Source: an uncultured Roseburia sp.
Lineage (GTDB): Bacteria > Bacillota_A > Clostridia > Lachnospirales > Lachnospiraceae
Length of the DNA: 64,000 nt
Assembly: GCA_900753715.1 (NCBI GenBank)
Contig: CAAEAE010000103.1
Coordinates: forward strand, 1 to 64,000
Direction: 5' to 3'
Position 1 is the first letter of the stretch; the number at the start of each line of letters is the position of its first letter. The notes below the pieces were generated by a model. It had not been told where the DNA came from, ran no database searches, and saw only the letters and a list, made by a program, of their open reading frames with translations. The position numbers were made by a program, and so were the translations under genes. Positions 26,728-35,931 of this stretch are shown in pieces.

Positions 26728-27180
26728 ATGATTTATGTGTTACTGGCAGCAGCAGTATTTCTGCTCGATTTTGCCATAAAATCTTATGTAGACAAAAAAT
26801 ATGCGAGAAAAGTGCGCCATCCGAAGTTAAACGGCACAATTGTCATTGAAAAATATTATAATAAGGGCGCTGTGTTAAATTTTCTGGAAAAATCTCCGGG
26901 GGTGATGCAGGCACTTCATACTGCGGTGATGGCAGTGGCAGGCGGTCTTGCAGTCCTATTATCAAAGTGCCGCGGCAAAAAACTCTGCAAAACAGGACTG
27001 GCAATGCTTTTTGGCGGAGGACTGAGTAACCTTTATGACCGTTACACCAAGGGGCACGTGGTGGATTACTTCCATATTAATATCGGACCGAAATGGCTTC
27101 GCAATATTATTTTTAATGTGTCGGACTTTTTTATATTTATAGGCGTAATCCTTGCGGCGGTCGGGAGTGAAAAAGAATGA
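26728..27180 (+). CDS. signal peptidase II-like membrane aspartyl protease
   Basis: A 150-residue protein with four hydrophobic segments. It shows the LspA blocks in order: FAIKSYVDKK (D-x-x-x-K region), YYNKGAVLNFL (NxGAxF), GGGLSNLYDRYTKGHVVDYF (GGALGNLxDR...VVDF, first catalytic Asp) and IFNVSDFFIFIG (FNxAD, second catalytic Asp). Both active-site aspartates are therefore present. The enzyme removes signal peptides from diacylglyceryl-modified lipoproteins. Sequence is divergent (SNLYD for GNLID, VSD for VAD), so it may be a second paralogue rather than the main LspA. Its stop overlaps the start of the PAP2 gene. Confidence 0.8.
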   Translation: MIYVLLAAAVFLLDFAIKSYVDKKYARKVRHPKLNGTIVIEKYYNKGAVLNFLEKSPGVMQALHTAVMAVAGGLAVLLSKCRGKKLCKTGLAMLFGGGLSNLYDRYTKGHVVDYFHINIGPKWLRNIIFNVSDFFIFIGVILAAVGSEKE

Positions 27181-27671
27181 TGAAAGAGACCTATCAAAGA
27201 CGGATGGAGTGGCTTTTGGCGCATCCGGGGGCGGTCAGAGGATTAAAAGGGATAAATTTTGCACTGACGGCAGTGGTATTTTGTGCATATCCACTCTTTT
27301 TATCAGGACTCTTTGTGGAAAAAGACCCCGGACTTTTGCGTGCAGTACTTGTTCCGGCAATTTCGTTTGCGGCGGTGAGCGTGTTCCGGCAGCTTGTGAA
27401 CAGACCACGCCCCTATGAGCGGTTTGGAGTGCCCGCGGCACTATCTAAGGATACTCCTGGAAAATCGTTTCCGAGCCGCCATGTGTTTTCGGTGTTTGTA
27501 ATTGCATCCACAGTATTTGTGTGGAATCATCCTGCAGGCATTGCACTGGGATTTCTTGGCGTTGTGCTTGCGGCAATACGTGTGATTGGCGGTGTACATA
27601 CCGTGGCAGATGTGGCAGCAGGAATGATTGCCGGCATTTTATCCGGCATCATCGGATATGGAATTCTTTAG
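27177..27671 (+). CDS. PAP2-family membrane phosphatase
   Basis: A 164-residue protein with several membrane helices and the three PAP2 phosphatase motifs: RQLVNRPRPYE (KxxxxxxRP type), PSRHVFSVF (PSxH) and GGVHTVADVAAG (SRxxxxxHxxxDV type; Arg is replaced, GGVHTVADV). Such enzymes dephosphorylate undecaprenyl pyrophosphate, phosphatidate or related lipids on the outer face of the membrane. The substrate cannot be decided. It is translationally coupled to the LspA-like gene (overlap ATGA). A hairpin terminator shared with the convergent gene lies ten bases after the stop. Confidence 0.85.
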   Translation: MMKETYQRRMEWLLAHPGAVRGLKGINFALTAVVFCAYPLFLSGLFVEKDPGLLRAVLVPAISFAAVSVFRQLVNRPRPYERFGVPAALSKDTPGKSFPSRHVFSVFVIASTVFVWNHPAGIALGFLGVVLAAIRVIGGVHTVADVAAGMIAGILSGIIGYGIL

Positions 27672-27680
27672 CAGAAAAAG

Positions 27681-27711
27681 AGCGGATATCAGGTTAAGAT
27701 ATCCGCTCTTT
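27681..27711. terminator. bidirectional terminator between convergent genes
   Basis: AGCGGATATC (27681-27690) pairs with GATATCCGCT (27698-27707), then CTTTT on the plus strand and CTTTTTC on the minus strand. The stop codon of the minus-strand gene (27694-27696) lies in the loop. Confidence 0.85.
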
Positions 27712-28551
27712 TAATAAGTTTAACAGGGCCTCGCCGGAAGAGATGCGTTCCTCTCCGATGCGGGCACTCGCTGTTTCAAGCTCAAAAGAAAGCCTTGTGT
27801 TCTGAAACAGAATGTGGCGGGATGCTGCTTCACTTGGGAGCCAGTGCAGTCTTTCTTCAAAAATGTCAGAGTCTAATACATTTTCATAGATGAAAAATGT
27901 ATTTTCATCGTAGCGCACGAGAAGCGGTGTGTTTTCCGGTGTGCGGAAAGACTCCAAAAGAAGATCATAAAGCTCGCGCATAAGACCGGACGCCGCAACG
28001 GAACCAGCGGTTAAAAATACATCGCCAAGATTTTTTAAGCGTACAAAAGCGGCATCTGTTTTTCCGGTCTTTGCCGCTTCAATCATGATGTTTGGCAGAT
28101 GTTCGGAAAGATAGTGCCGGTTGTAGGCAGGTGTATCGCTGTCGCGTAAAAGCGTCTGATTGTTATTATGAACCGCACTAGAAATTCTACAGGAATTGTG
28201 TCCCTGTGGAAGAATTGGGTACTCAATTGGCTGCACGATTTCTAAAGCAAGTGTTTTTCCATCAATATGGACAGGCCGTGAAATGATGCAGAACGGTTTG
28301 TCGTCCTGCACTTCATATTTGGACTGTGGCTGTCCGCTCTGAATTGCTCTGGCTGAGATACAGTTAATACACTGATAGGTATAGTCCCAGGAATGATAGC
28401 AGGTTTCCGCAGTGCGCCAGGAAAACTGTTTTTCTTCCGAAACTAATTCCATTACACGACATTCAATCGGGTTTACCAGGCGGACAATCGGAAATGTCCG
28501 TTTGAGAATCTCTATTTCTTCATGAATCTGTTCGCAGGTATAGTCTGTCAT
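27694..28551 (-). CDS. cysteine-containing sensor with degenerate GGDEF-like domain
   Basis: A 285-residue soluble protein on the minus strand. The first 140 residues look like a PAS-type sensor with a cysteine cluster (CYHSWDYTYQCINCISARA near residues 51-69, containing CxxC). The C-terminal half follows GGDEF topology: DTPAYNRHYL resembles the D.LT...NRR start and RYDENTFFIY sits where GGDEF should be, so cyclase activity is not expected. The CxxC motif could bind metal or sense redox; that is a guess. The frame extends to 28572, but the ATG at 28551 has GGAGG seven bases upstream. It faces away from the PAS-GGDEF-EAL gene across a shared intergenic region, so the two may be partners. Confidence 0.6.
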   Translation of the reverse strand: MTDYTCEQIHEEIEILKRTFPIVRLVNPIECRVMELVSEEKQFSWRTAETCYHSWDYTYQCINCISARAIQSGQPQSKYEVQDDKPFCIISRPVHIDGKTLALEIVQPIEYPILPQGHNSCRISSAVHNNNQTLLRDSDTPAYNRHYLSEHLPNIMIEAAKTGKTDAAFVRLKNLGDVFLTAGSVAASGLMRELYDLLLESFRTPENTPLLVRYDENTFFIYENVLDSDIFEERLHWLPSEAASRHILFQNTRLSFELETASARIGEERISSGEALLNLLKERIS

Positions 28552-28615
28552 TCGTAAACCTCCATGCTGCATTTGCGTTTATTCTAACACAGTCAGAAAC
28601 AGATTTCTATTGTTA

Positions 28616-28645
28616 TTGACATATTTACTTAAAAAGAGGTATATT
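28616..28645 (+). promoter_or_regulatory. promoter of PAS-GGDEF-EAL gene
   Basis: TTGACA (28616-28621), 18 bases, TATATT (28640-28645), in the divergent intergenic region upstream of ATG 28714. Confidence 0.6.
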
Positions 28646-28713
28646 TTTGGTAAGAATTCATAGTAAAAATGACAATGAGGGGATAAATGTCAGAATAGAG
28701 AGGGGGAACAGGT

Positions 28714-30387
28714 ATGACAGACAGGGGAATGACGGCAGAACAGGTAGGACAGTTAGAACAGATTATAAAGCTTTTTACACCATGTATGGATGACTATCTT
28801 TATTTGATGGATTTAAAGAGGGATTATTACTGCATTTCAAAGACGGCTGTAAATCGTTTTTTGCTTCCGGATGACCATTTTTATAATGCCAGGGAAATGC
28901 ATGGAACCTTTGTTTACCCAAAGGATTATGTGCTGTTGCAGGAAGAGTTCCGCAAGATACAGAATAAGGAAATTTCGTTTCACAATCTGCAGTACCGCTG
29001 GCTTGACCGGAAGGGGGAACCGGTATGGATTAACTGCAGAGGACAGGTACTTTACGATGCGGATGGAAATCCTGCTTATATGATTGGGTGCATTAATGAG
29101 ATCGGGGAGCGGCAGAAGGCGGATAACACCAGCGGATTGTTCGGTGAGGCAACTTTAAGTGCTTATATGGAAGAGATGGATTCGTTCCCGGATGGGTTTG
29201 TACTTCGAATTGGAATCGATGGGTTTAAGGATATCGTTGGAAGCTTTGGCTCTCATCATGGAGATTATATCCTGCGGAAAACGGCAGAGTGTATCGGGGA
29301 TGCGATTGCGGATAATCAAAAGCTTTTTCGTCTTGTGGGTGATGAATTTGTTGTGCTCGATCTGGTCGGTGGAAATAAGCAGGATGCACTGGAATTATAT
29401 ACCAGAATCCGCAACCGTATTGATGAATTTATCGAGGAGAGCGGCTATCAGACTGTCTTTACAATTTCCGGCGGGATTATAGATCTGGCAGAGAACAAGG
29501 AAAACTATGAGACGCTGTTAAAGCTTTCAGAGTTTTCCATCAATCAGGCAAAGTATCTTGGCAGAAACCGCTGTTATACGTTTGAACAGAAGGATTATGA
29601 TGTTTTTCAGGAAAGAAAGAAAATTATGCGCAGTCTTTATTCTGCGGCTGCCCATTCGTTTGAGGGGTTTGAGGTTTACTACCAGCCGCTTGTGGATTCC
29701 GGGACATACCGCCTGCTTGGTGCAGAAGCGTTGATGCGTTATACGATGCCGGATGGAACAAGGGTGTCACCGGCTGAATTTATTCCGATTCTTGAGGAGA
29801 CCGGACTTATCATTCCGGCGGGAAGATGGATGATGCAGCAGGCACTTGGTACCTGTAAAAACTGGCAGCAGGTAATTCCGGAGTTTAAGATTAATATCAA
29901 CCTGTCTTACGTACAGGTCATGAAAAGCAATGTGTTAAAAGACCTCGTAGATTTGATTGCAAAATACGATCTAAAGAGTTCAAGTGTCGGTGTAGAACTG
30001 ACGGAGAGTGGTTATCTTGATTCCAGCCCACATTTTGAAAAGTTATGGCAGGAAATGAAAGACCATGGATTTGCACTCATTCTGGATGATTTTGGAACCG
30101 GATATTCCAACCTGCACTGCCTGACAGATTTGAATCCGACCTATATTAAGATTGACCGTTCTTTTACTTTAAAGGCACTCAGCCGATCTTATGAATATGA
30201 CCTTTTGGTGCAGATTATCGAGATGGCGCACCGCCTGAACCTCGCCATCTGTATCGAAGGAATTGAGACACCGGACGAGATGCGGCGGATTCAGGTGCTT
30301 GGTGCGGAATATATTCAGGGTTATCTGTTTGGAAAACCCTGCAGCAAAGCAGAGTTTGAGCAGAAATTCTTAGCAGAGCAAAGATAG
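28714..30387 (+). CDS. PAS-GGDEF-EAL cyclic-di-GMP signalling protein
   Basis: A 557-residue soluble protein. A PAS fold occupies about residues 20-130 (ending YMIGCINEIGERQKAD), a GGDEF domain about 135-295 and an EAL domain about 305-555. The GGDEF signature reads RLVGDEF, one substitution from canonical, with the downstream part intact; activity is doubtful. The EAL set is complete: GAEALMRY, INLSYVQV, ELTESGYL, DDFGTGYSNL, IKIDRSF and EGIET. The protein most likely hydrolyses cyclic-di-GMP, with PAS input and GTP effect through the cyclase domain. No membrane segments, unlike the other two EAL proteins of the window. Start ATG 28714 follows GAGGGGG. Confidence 0.88.
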   Translation: MTDRGMTAEQVGQLEQIIKLFTPCMDDYLYLMDLKRDYYCISKTAVNRFLLPDDHFYNAREMHGTFVYPKDYVLLQEEFRKIQNKEISFHNLQYRWLDRKGEPVWINCRGQVLYDADGNPAYMIGCINEIGERQKADNTSGLFGEATLSAYMEEMDSFPDGFVLRIGIDGFKDIVGSFGSHHGDYILRKTAECIGDAIADNQKLFRLVGDEFVVLDLVGGNKQDALELYTRIRNRIDEFIEESGYQTVFTISGGIIDLAENKENYETLLKLSEFSINQAKYLGRNRCYTFEQKDYDVFQERKKIMRSLYSAAAHSFEGFEVYYQPLVDSGTYRLLGAEALMRYTMPDGTRVSPAEFIPILEETGLIIPAGRWMMQQALGTCKNWQQVIPEFKININLSYVQVMKSNVLKDLVDLIAKYDLKSSSVGVELTESGYLDSSPHFEKLWQEMKDHGFALILDDFGTGYSNLHCLTDLNPTYIKIDRSFTLKALSRSYEYDLLVQIIEMAHRLNLAICIEGIETPDEMRRIQVLGAEYIQGYLFGKPCSKAEFEQKFLAEQR

Positions 30388-30405
30388 AAACTTGACGGGC
30401 ACAGT

Positions 30406-30448
30406 GAAAGCAGTGAGAAACTCACAGAGTGGGTTTCTCACTGCTTTC
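30406..30448. terminator. bidirectional terminator, 16-bp perfect stem
   Basis: GAAAGCAGTGAGAAAC (30406-30421) pairs perfectly with GTTTCTCACTGCTTTC (30433-30448). It separates the EAL gene from the convergent AraC gene, whose last codons (stop 30438-30440) lie within the right arm. No long T-run on either side. Confidence 0.7.
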
Positions 30449-31310
30449 GGTATTCCCGTGGGGTCTGCCCGAAGCGCTTTTTAAAACTTCTGTTAAAATA
30501 AGAAAGATTGTCGAATCCGACCTCTGATGCGATAGCAAGAATGGAAGAGTCGGAGGAGACAAGCAGTCTTGATGCCATGGTGAGCCGGTATTCATTGAGA
30601 TATTCGATGAAGGAGGTTCCCATGGTATTTTTAAAATATTTCATAAAGTGGGAGGAGCTTAATCCCACTTCCTGTGCAATGTCTGCAATCGTGATTTTTT
30701 CCATGTAATGATTTTCGATATATTTTAAAATCAGCTTCATTTTTTCTAAGGATTTCAGGTCTTTTCCCGGAACATTTTTTTTACTGTATTTGTGAAACAG
30801 CAGATAAAACAGCAGGAAAAGCTGGCTTTTGATAAAAAGCTGATAGCCAGCCGGCTTGGTTTTACAGATTTCGTCATTTGCATCCACGCAGGCGGCAATT
30901 TCTGTATAAAAAGGCAAATCCGGAGTAAGAAGCTGCGGGAGGTATACGTTCCCGGCGAGCAGTGGCTGAAAGAAGTCACTGTTGCAGGTGTCTGTTTTCT
31001 TGGAAATCAGAATATTTGGATGAAAGATAATATTTTCGTATTCCATCGATGCATCTTCAAACTGTTCAATCGAGTGAAGCTGTCCCGGAAGAATCAGTGC
31101 AATCGTTCCTTCTTCCACCGTGTACTGCTTGAAGTCTACCGTAACCTTTCCTTTTCCTTTCTTGATGTAGACGATTTCCATCTCATCGTGCCAGTGTAAC
31201 GGCACACACGGGAAGTCCAACGGGATGGAGCACAGGTAGGTGATATAGGGAAACAGAGGGTCGCCATGGGATATTTTTTCCTGATAGTTTTCGTACTCTA
31301 AAATATTCAT
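30438..31310 (-). CDS. AraC-family transcriptional regulator with cupin sensor
   Basis: A 290-residue regulator. Residues 1-140 form a cupin-type sugar-sensing domain (VPLHWHDEMEIVYIKKG, LILPGQLHS). Residues 190-290 are the double helix-turn-helix DNA-binding part (ITIADIAQEVGLSSSHFMKYFKN and ILAIASEVGFDNLSYFNRSFKKRFG, then TPREYRKQ). It is transcribed divergently from the glycogen phosphorylase gene 110-150 bases away, so control of that gene by this regulator is likely but not shown. The ligand is unknown. The start at 31310 has only a weak ribosome binding site; no better in-frame start is seen. Confidence 0.9.
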   Translation of the reverse strand: MNILEYENYQEKISHGDPLFPYITYLCSIPLDFPCVPLHWHDEMEIVYIKKGKGKVTVDFKQYTVEEGTIALILPGQLHSIEQFEDASMEYENIIFHPNILISKKTDTCNSDFFQPLLAGNVYLPQLLTPDLPFYTEIAACVDANDEICKTKPAGYQLFIKSQLFLLFYLLFHKYSKKNVPGKDLKSLEKMKLILKYIENHYMEKITIADIAQEVGLSSSHFMKYFKNTMGTSFIEYLNEYRLTMASRLLVSSDSSILAIASEVGFDNLSYFNRSFKKRFGQTPREYRKQ

Positions 31311-31367
31311 GATAGGATTGTACCACTTTTACACAAAATATTACAAGAAAAAATACCATTTTCCTCA

Positions 31368-31410
31368 TATAATAATCAAAGAAACACAAAAATACGAAAA
31401 AATACGAAAC
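31368..31410 (+). promoter_or_regulatory. AraC-glgP divergent control region
   Basis: A TATAAT box lies at 31368-31373 without a good -35, the usual layout of an activator-dependent promoter. Just downstream the unit AATACGAAA is repeated in tandem (31391-31399 and 31401-31409), start-to-start ten bases. Candidate operator of the adjacent AraC protein. Confidence 0.4.
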
Positions 31411-31456
31411 AAATTAGTTGGAGGGAATGCCGCAGGGCGGCAGAATGGAGGAAACA

Positions 31457-33709
31457 ATGCAATTACAGGAAATCGTAACCAAAAGATATGCAAAGGAAAT
31501 CAGTCAGTGCACCAACGAAGAGATTTATTATGCGTTGTTGGAAATGACCAAAAAAATGGCTGGAGAACGTGTGACTTCTGACGGAAAGCGCAAATTATAC
31601 TATATCTCAGCAGAATTTCTGATTGGAAAGCTGTTATCCAACAATCTGATTAACCTTGGCATCTATGATGAAGTGAAAGAGGTTTTAGCAGCAAACGGCA
31701 AAAACTTAAGCGAAATCGAAGAGGTTGAGCCGGAACCATCCTTAGGAAACGGTGGACTTGGACGTCTTGCAGCATGCTTTTTGGATTCCATCGCAAGCCT
31801 TGGTTTAAACGGAGACGGTGTAGGATTAAATTATCACTACGGACTTTTCAAACAGGTATTCCGCAACAACTTGCAGTATGAGACCCCGAATCCGTGGATT
31901 GAGAAGGAAAGCTGGCTGACTAAGACAGATGTCACCTACGATATCCCGTTTGGCGGATTCACTTTAAAATCAAGACTTTATGATATCGATGTCATCGGTT
32001 ACGAGAACCGCACCACAAAACTTCATCTGTTTGATGTAGAGACCGTAGATGAGAATCTTGTTGGCGAGGGAATCGACTTTGATAAAGAGGACATTGCAAA
32101 GAACTTAACCCTGTTCTTATATCCGGATGATTCAGATGATAAGGGCCGTATCCTTCGTGTTTACCAGCAGTATTTTATGGTAAGCAACGGTGCGAGACTC
32201 ATTATTGACGAAGCAATTGCACGCGGTTCTAATCTGCATGACCTTCATGAATATGCAGTCGTACAGATTAACGATACCCATCCAAGTATGGTAATTCCGG
32301 AGTTAATCCGTCTTCTGTTAGAGCGTGGAATCATGATGGACGAGGCAATTGACATTGTGTCTAAGACCTGTGCATACACAAACCACACCATCTTAGCAGA
32401 GGCACTTGAAAAATGGCCGATTCATTTCTTAGAGAAAGCCGTACCGCAGCTTCTGCCGATTATCTACGAATTAAATAACCGTGTGACAAAGAAATTTGCT
32501 GATAAGTCCGTTGCCATCATCGACGATGAAAAACGCGTGCATATGGCACACATGGATATCCACTACGGTTATAGTGTAAACGGTGTTGCATATCTGCATA
32601 CTGAGATTTTAAAGAACAGCGAGTTGAATAACTTCTACAAGATTTATCCGGAGAAGTTCAACAACAAGACAAACGGTATCACATTCCGCCGCTGGCTGTT
32701 ACACAGCAACCATGAATTAAGCGCCATGATTGAGTCTCTGATTGGACCGGGCTTTAAGAAAAATGCAGAAGAACTTGAAAAGTTAGGCGCATATGTGGAT
32801 GATGCCGCTGTATTGCAGAGACTTCTTGATGTAAAGAATGGCAGAAAGAAAGAGTTAAAGAATTACCTTGCAAAGACACAGGGAATCGAGCTGGATGACA
32901 ACTCTATCTACGATATCCAGATTAAGAGACTTCACGAGTACAAGAGACAGCAGATGAACGCCCTGTATGTCATTCACAAATATTTTGAGATTAAGGCAGG
33001 CAAGAAACCGGCTCGTCCGATTACCGTGATTTTCGGAGCAAAGGCAGCACCGGCATATATCATTGCAAAGGATATCATCCATCTGATTCTCTGCCTGCAG
33101 CAGGTAATTGCAAATGACCCTGAAGTAGCACCATACTTAAAGGTTGTAATGGTAGAGAACTACAACGTAACACTTGCTGAGAAATTAATCCCGGCAGCAG
33201 ATATCCATGAGCAGATTTCCCTTGCATCCAAAGAGGCATCCGGAACTTCCAACATGAAGTTTATGTTAAACGGTGCGGTTGCAATCGGAACCATGGACGG
33301 AGCAAACGTTGAGATGCACCAGTTTGTCGGCGATGACAATATTTACATCTTTGGTGAGTCTTCTGAGGACGTTATCAGCCATTACGAGAAGGCAGATTAT
33401 GTATCCAGAAAATACTATGAGAATGACGAAAACATCAAACGTGCGATTGACTTTATTGTCAGCGATACCGTGATGGCAGTTGGACAGAGAGAGAACTTAG
33501 AGCGCCTTTACAACGAGCTTTTAAACAAAGACTGGTTTATGACCCTTCCGGATTTTGAGGATTATGTGGCAACAAAAGAGCGCATCTATGCTGACTACGA
33601 AGACCGTATGGCATGGGCAAAGAAGATGTTAATCAACATCAGCAAAGCAGGCTTCTTCTCTTCAGACCGTACCATTGCACAGTACAATGAGGATATCTGG
33701 CATTTATAA
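31457..33709 (+). CDS. glgP: glycogen/maltodextrin phosphorylase
   Basis: A 750-residue GT35 enzyme that splits alpha-1,4-glucans with phosphate to glucose 1-phosphate. Recognisable blocks are [21 protein letters not shown], the substrate-loop segments [16 protein letters not shown] and [22 protein letters not shown], and the pyridoxal-phosphate site [28 protein letters not shown] whose Lys binds the cofactor. The frame opens at 31418, but the ATG at 31457 is preceded by GGAGG at five bases and starts [14 protein letters not shown] 31445 is the alternative. Monocistronic, followed by a terminator. The short N-terminus lacks the allosteric extension of animal enzymes. Confidence 0.93.
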   Translation: MQLQEIVTKRYAKEISQCTNEEIYYALLEMTKKMAGERVTSDGKRKLYYISAEFLIGKLLSNNLINLGIYDEVKEVLAANGKNLSEIEEVEPEPSLGNGGLGRLAACFLDSIASLGLNGDGVGLNYHYGLFKQVFRNNLQYETPNPWIEKESWLTKTDVTYDIPFGGFTLKSRLYDIDVIGYENRTTKLHLFDVETVDENLVGEGIDFDKEDIAKNLTLFLYPDDSDDKGRILRVYQQYFMVSNGARLIIDEAIARGSNLHDLHEYAVVQINDTHPSMVIPELIRLLLERGIMMDEAIDIVSKTCAYTNHTILAEALEKWPIHFLEKAVPQLLPIIYELNNRVTKKFADKSVAIIDDEKRVHMAHMDIHYGYSVNGVAYLHTEILKNSELNNFYKIYPEKFNNKTNGITFRRWLLHSNHELSAMIESLIGPGFKKNAEELEKLGAYVDDAAVLQRLLDVKNGRKKELKNYLAKTQGIELDDNSIYDIQIKRLHEYKRQQMNALYVIHKYFEIKAGKKPARPITVIFGAKAAPAYIIAKDIIHLILCLQQVIANDPEVAPYLKVVMVENYNVTLAEKLIPAADIHEQISLASKEASGTSNMKFMLNGAVAIGTMDGANVEMHQFVGDDNIYIFGESSEDVISHYEKADYVSRKYYENDENIKRAIDFIVSDTVMAVGQRENLERLYNELLNKDWFMTLPDFEDYVATKERIYADYEDRMAWAKKMLINISKAGFFSSDRTIAQYNEDIWHL

Positions 33710-33743
33710 AAGAAAATAGTGTGAAAGATTCATAGAGAGTTAA

Positions 33744-33797
33744 AAAAACCGGCCTTTGGGAGTCAGGGAAAAGCCTGACGACAAAAGGTCGGTTTTG
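33744..33797 (+). terminator. nested-stem terminator after glgP
   Basis: An outer stem AAAACCGGCCTTT / AAAGGTCGGTTTT (33745-33757 with 33784-33796) encloses a smaller stem GTCAGG / CCTGAC. It ends in TTTT and lies 35 bases after the glgP stop. Confidence 0.8.
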
Positions 33798-33819
33798 CGT
33801 GTCTGCGGTTTAAAATTCC

Positions 33820-33848
33820 TTGGCAGATGAAACAGAGTGTGCTATTCT
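33820..33848 (+). promoter_or_regulatory. extended -10 promoter of dipeptidase operon
   Basis: TTGGCA (33820-33825), 17 bases, TATTCT (33843-33848) with TGC directly before the -10 box. About 30 bases upstream of ATG 33880. Confidence 0.65.
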
Positions 33849-33879
33849 TTTAGTGAAATAAGAGGAAGGAATTCTTAAC

Positions 33880-34857
33880 ATGAATTATATTGATATGCAC
33901 TGCGACACGTTAGAGGCCGCATTGGTACAAAAAAAGGATACGCTCTGGGAGCTCCCGGGTGCCATGGTGGATGTGTCCCGTCTGAAAGTAGCAGGAGCGG
34001 CGGCACAGTTTTTTGCGATGTTTTTACCGCAGAGGAATGAGCCGGAGTGGTTTGGATTACAGAAAATGCCGGAACTTGAGCAGCTCATGATGCTGATGTA
34101 CGGCGTTTTTCAGAACACATTAAAACAATGCAGCGATACGCTTGCATTTGCCGGAAATTATAAAGAGCTGGAAGCAAATCAGAAAGCTGGAAAGATTTCG
34201 GCATTTCTTACGATTGAGAACGGCTGCCCGGTCGATGGCAGAATGGAAAATATCAAACGCTATTACGATATGGGCGTGCGCCTTATGACGTTAACCTGGA
34301 ATGATGCAAACTGTTTTGGATATCCACATTCGGCAAAACGGGAAGAGATGGAGAAGGGATTGACGGATTTTGGAAAAGAAGCAGTTTCCTATATGCAAGA
34401 GCTTGGCATGATTGTGGATGTGTCCCATCTGTCTGACGGTGGATTTTATGATGTGGCAGACGTGGCAAAGCGCCCGTTTGTGGCATCACACTCGAACTGC
34501 CGTGCACTTTCTCCGGCTACGAGAAATCTGACTGATGACATGATAAGAGTGCTGGCAGAGCACGGAGGTGTTGCCGGAATCAATTTTGAGCCGTCCTTTT
34601 TAAATAAGAATATCACCGATGAGGTGAGCCGGATTTCGTGTATGTGTGACCATGTAGAATATTTTATAAATGTAGGCGGAACCGAGTGTGTGGGAATCGG
34701 AACGGATTTTGACGGAATCGGCGGACAGTTTGAGATTGCGGACTGCATGGCGATGGAGCGCCTGTTTGAGGAGTTAAAGCGCAGAGGAATCCATGAGGAT
34801 ACGCTTGATAAGATAGCATGGGGCAATGTGGCACGGGTAATCCGGGATACGATGTAA
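33880..34857 (+). CDS. membrane-dipeptidase-family (M19) metallopeptidase
   Basis: A 325-residue amidohydrolase-fold dipeptidase. Metal-binding blocks: YIDMHCDTLEA at the start (HxD), TIENGCPVDG near residue 108 (bridging Glu), VDVSHLSDGGFYDV near 180 (His), VASHSNCRALS near 201 (His) and GIGTDFDGIGG near 275 (Asp). It hydrolyses dipeptides, often with D-residues or beta-lactam-like bonds, in the cytoplasm here (no signal peptide). It is followed by a TPR lipoprotein and hflX with short gaps, forming one likely transcript. Standard length and complete active site. Confidence 0.92.
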   Translation: MNYIDMHCDTLEAALVQKKDTLWELPGAMVDVSRLKVAGAAAQFFAMFLPQRNEPEWFGLQKMPELEQLMMLMYGVFQNTLKQCSDTLAFAGNYKELEANQKAGKISAFLTIENGCPVDGRMENIKRYYDMGVRLMTLTWNDANCFGYPHSAKREEMEKGLTDFGKEAVSYMQELGMIVDVSHLSDGGFYDVADVAKRPFVASHSNCRALSPATRNLTDDMIRVLAEHGGVAGINFEPSFLNKNITDEVSRISCMCDHVEYFINVGGTECVGIGTDFDGIGGQFEIADCMAMERLFEELKRRGIHEDTLDKIAWGNVARVIRDTM

Positions 34858-34880
34858 CAGAAAGGAATTTGAAAATCAAA

Positions 34881-35924
34881 ATGAAATTACAGAACATGAA
34901 GGTGCTGTCCATGGCGGCAGTTCTTTCTGTCACCCTGCTTGCCGGATGCGCAAACGAGCGCTTGGAGGATGAGCTTTCCTACCGGCAGGTGGGAATTAAC
35001 TGCATGGCAGAAGGGGACTACGAGAAAGCGGTAAAAGCATTTGAAAATGCACTGAAACAGCATATCGGCGATGTGACAGAGACGGAGCTTGACATCTGTT
35101 TTTATAAGGCGGCGGCGCAGTTTGCGTCCGGCAATACAGATGGAGCACTCGAAACCTATAATGCGTTACTTGACTATGATTCGCAGAATGCGAATGCGTA
35201 TTATCTGCGTGGAACCCTGCTTCTTTCACAGGGCGATTCGGAGAATGCCTTAAAGGATTACAAAGAGGCAGTAAAATATAATGCAAAAGATTACGAACTT
35301 TATGTCAATATTTATGAGAATCTCGCTGCACATAATCTGACGGAGGATGGAGAAAACTATTTAAATCAGGCATTTTCCATCAAGGGAGATGACGCGGAGA
35401 GCCTGACCTGGCGGGGCAGAATCTATTATCTGCTCGGAGAATATGACAATGCCAAAACAGAACTTGAGGCAGCGGTGGCAAAAGAAAGCACGCTTGCCAA
35501 TCTCTATCTTGCAAGGGTTTATGATGAGACAGGGGACAGCGAAAAAGCATCCACACTGTACCAGACCTATCTTGCAAGCGGAACGGCGGATTCGGAAACG
35601 ATGAATGCACTCGGCGAAATTGAGTTAGAGAAGAATAACTATGAGGCGGCAATTTCCTACTTTGAACAGGGGCTTGCCATGGAGACAGTCACAGACCGGC
35701 AGGAACTGATGGCAAACAGCATCCTTGCCTATGAGTATGCGGGAGAGTTTGACAAGGCTTACGATACGGCACAGGAATATGTAAAGGATTATCCGGATGA
35801 TGCCGATGTACAGCGGGAGTGCACGTTTCTTTCCACCAGACATGTGATGGAAGAGGACTCGGAGGCAGTGCCGGAGGAGACACAGTCGTTGGAATCTTCG
35901 GAAGAAACAACGCCGGAGAGCTAG
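34881..35924 (+). CDS. TPR-repeat lipoprotein
   Basis: A 347-residue surface lipoprotein. The signal MKLQNMKVLSMAAVLSVTLLAGC gives a lipobox with Cys23. From there to about residue 325 it is a row of tetratricopeptide repeats (for example AEGDYEKAVKAFENALKQ, NANAYYLRGTLLLSQGDSENALKDY, YLLGEYDNAKTELEAAVAKE), and an acidic Ser/Glu tail ends it. TPR arrays bind other proteins; no enzymatic part is visible. An upstream in-frame start at 34818 would lack a signal peptide and overlap the dipeptidase, so ATG 34881 (with GAAAGGAA upstream) is preferred. Role unknown, perhaps envelope assembly. Confidence 0.85.
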   Translation: MKLQNMKVLSMAAVLSVTLLAGCANERLEDELSYRQVGINCMAEGDYEKAVKAFENALKQHIGDVTETELDICFYKAAAQFASGNTDGALETYNALLDYDSQNANAYYLRGTLLLSQGDSENALKDYKEAVKYNAKDYELYVNIYENLAAHNLTEDGENYLNQAFSIKGDDAESLTWRGRIYYLLGEYDNAKTELEAAVAKESTLANLYLARVYDETGDSEKASTLYQTYLASGTADSETMNALGEIELEKNNYEAAISYFEQGLAMETVTDRQELMANSILAYEYAGEFDKAYDTAQEYVKDYPDDADVQRECTFLSTRHVMEEDSEAVPEETQSLESSEETTPES

Positions 35925-35931
35925 GAGGAGT

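Noticed and set aside
31390..31410. CRISPR-like or satellite repeat
   Set aside because: Only two nine-base units in tandem; fits an operator better.
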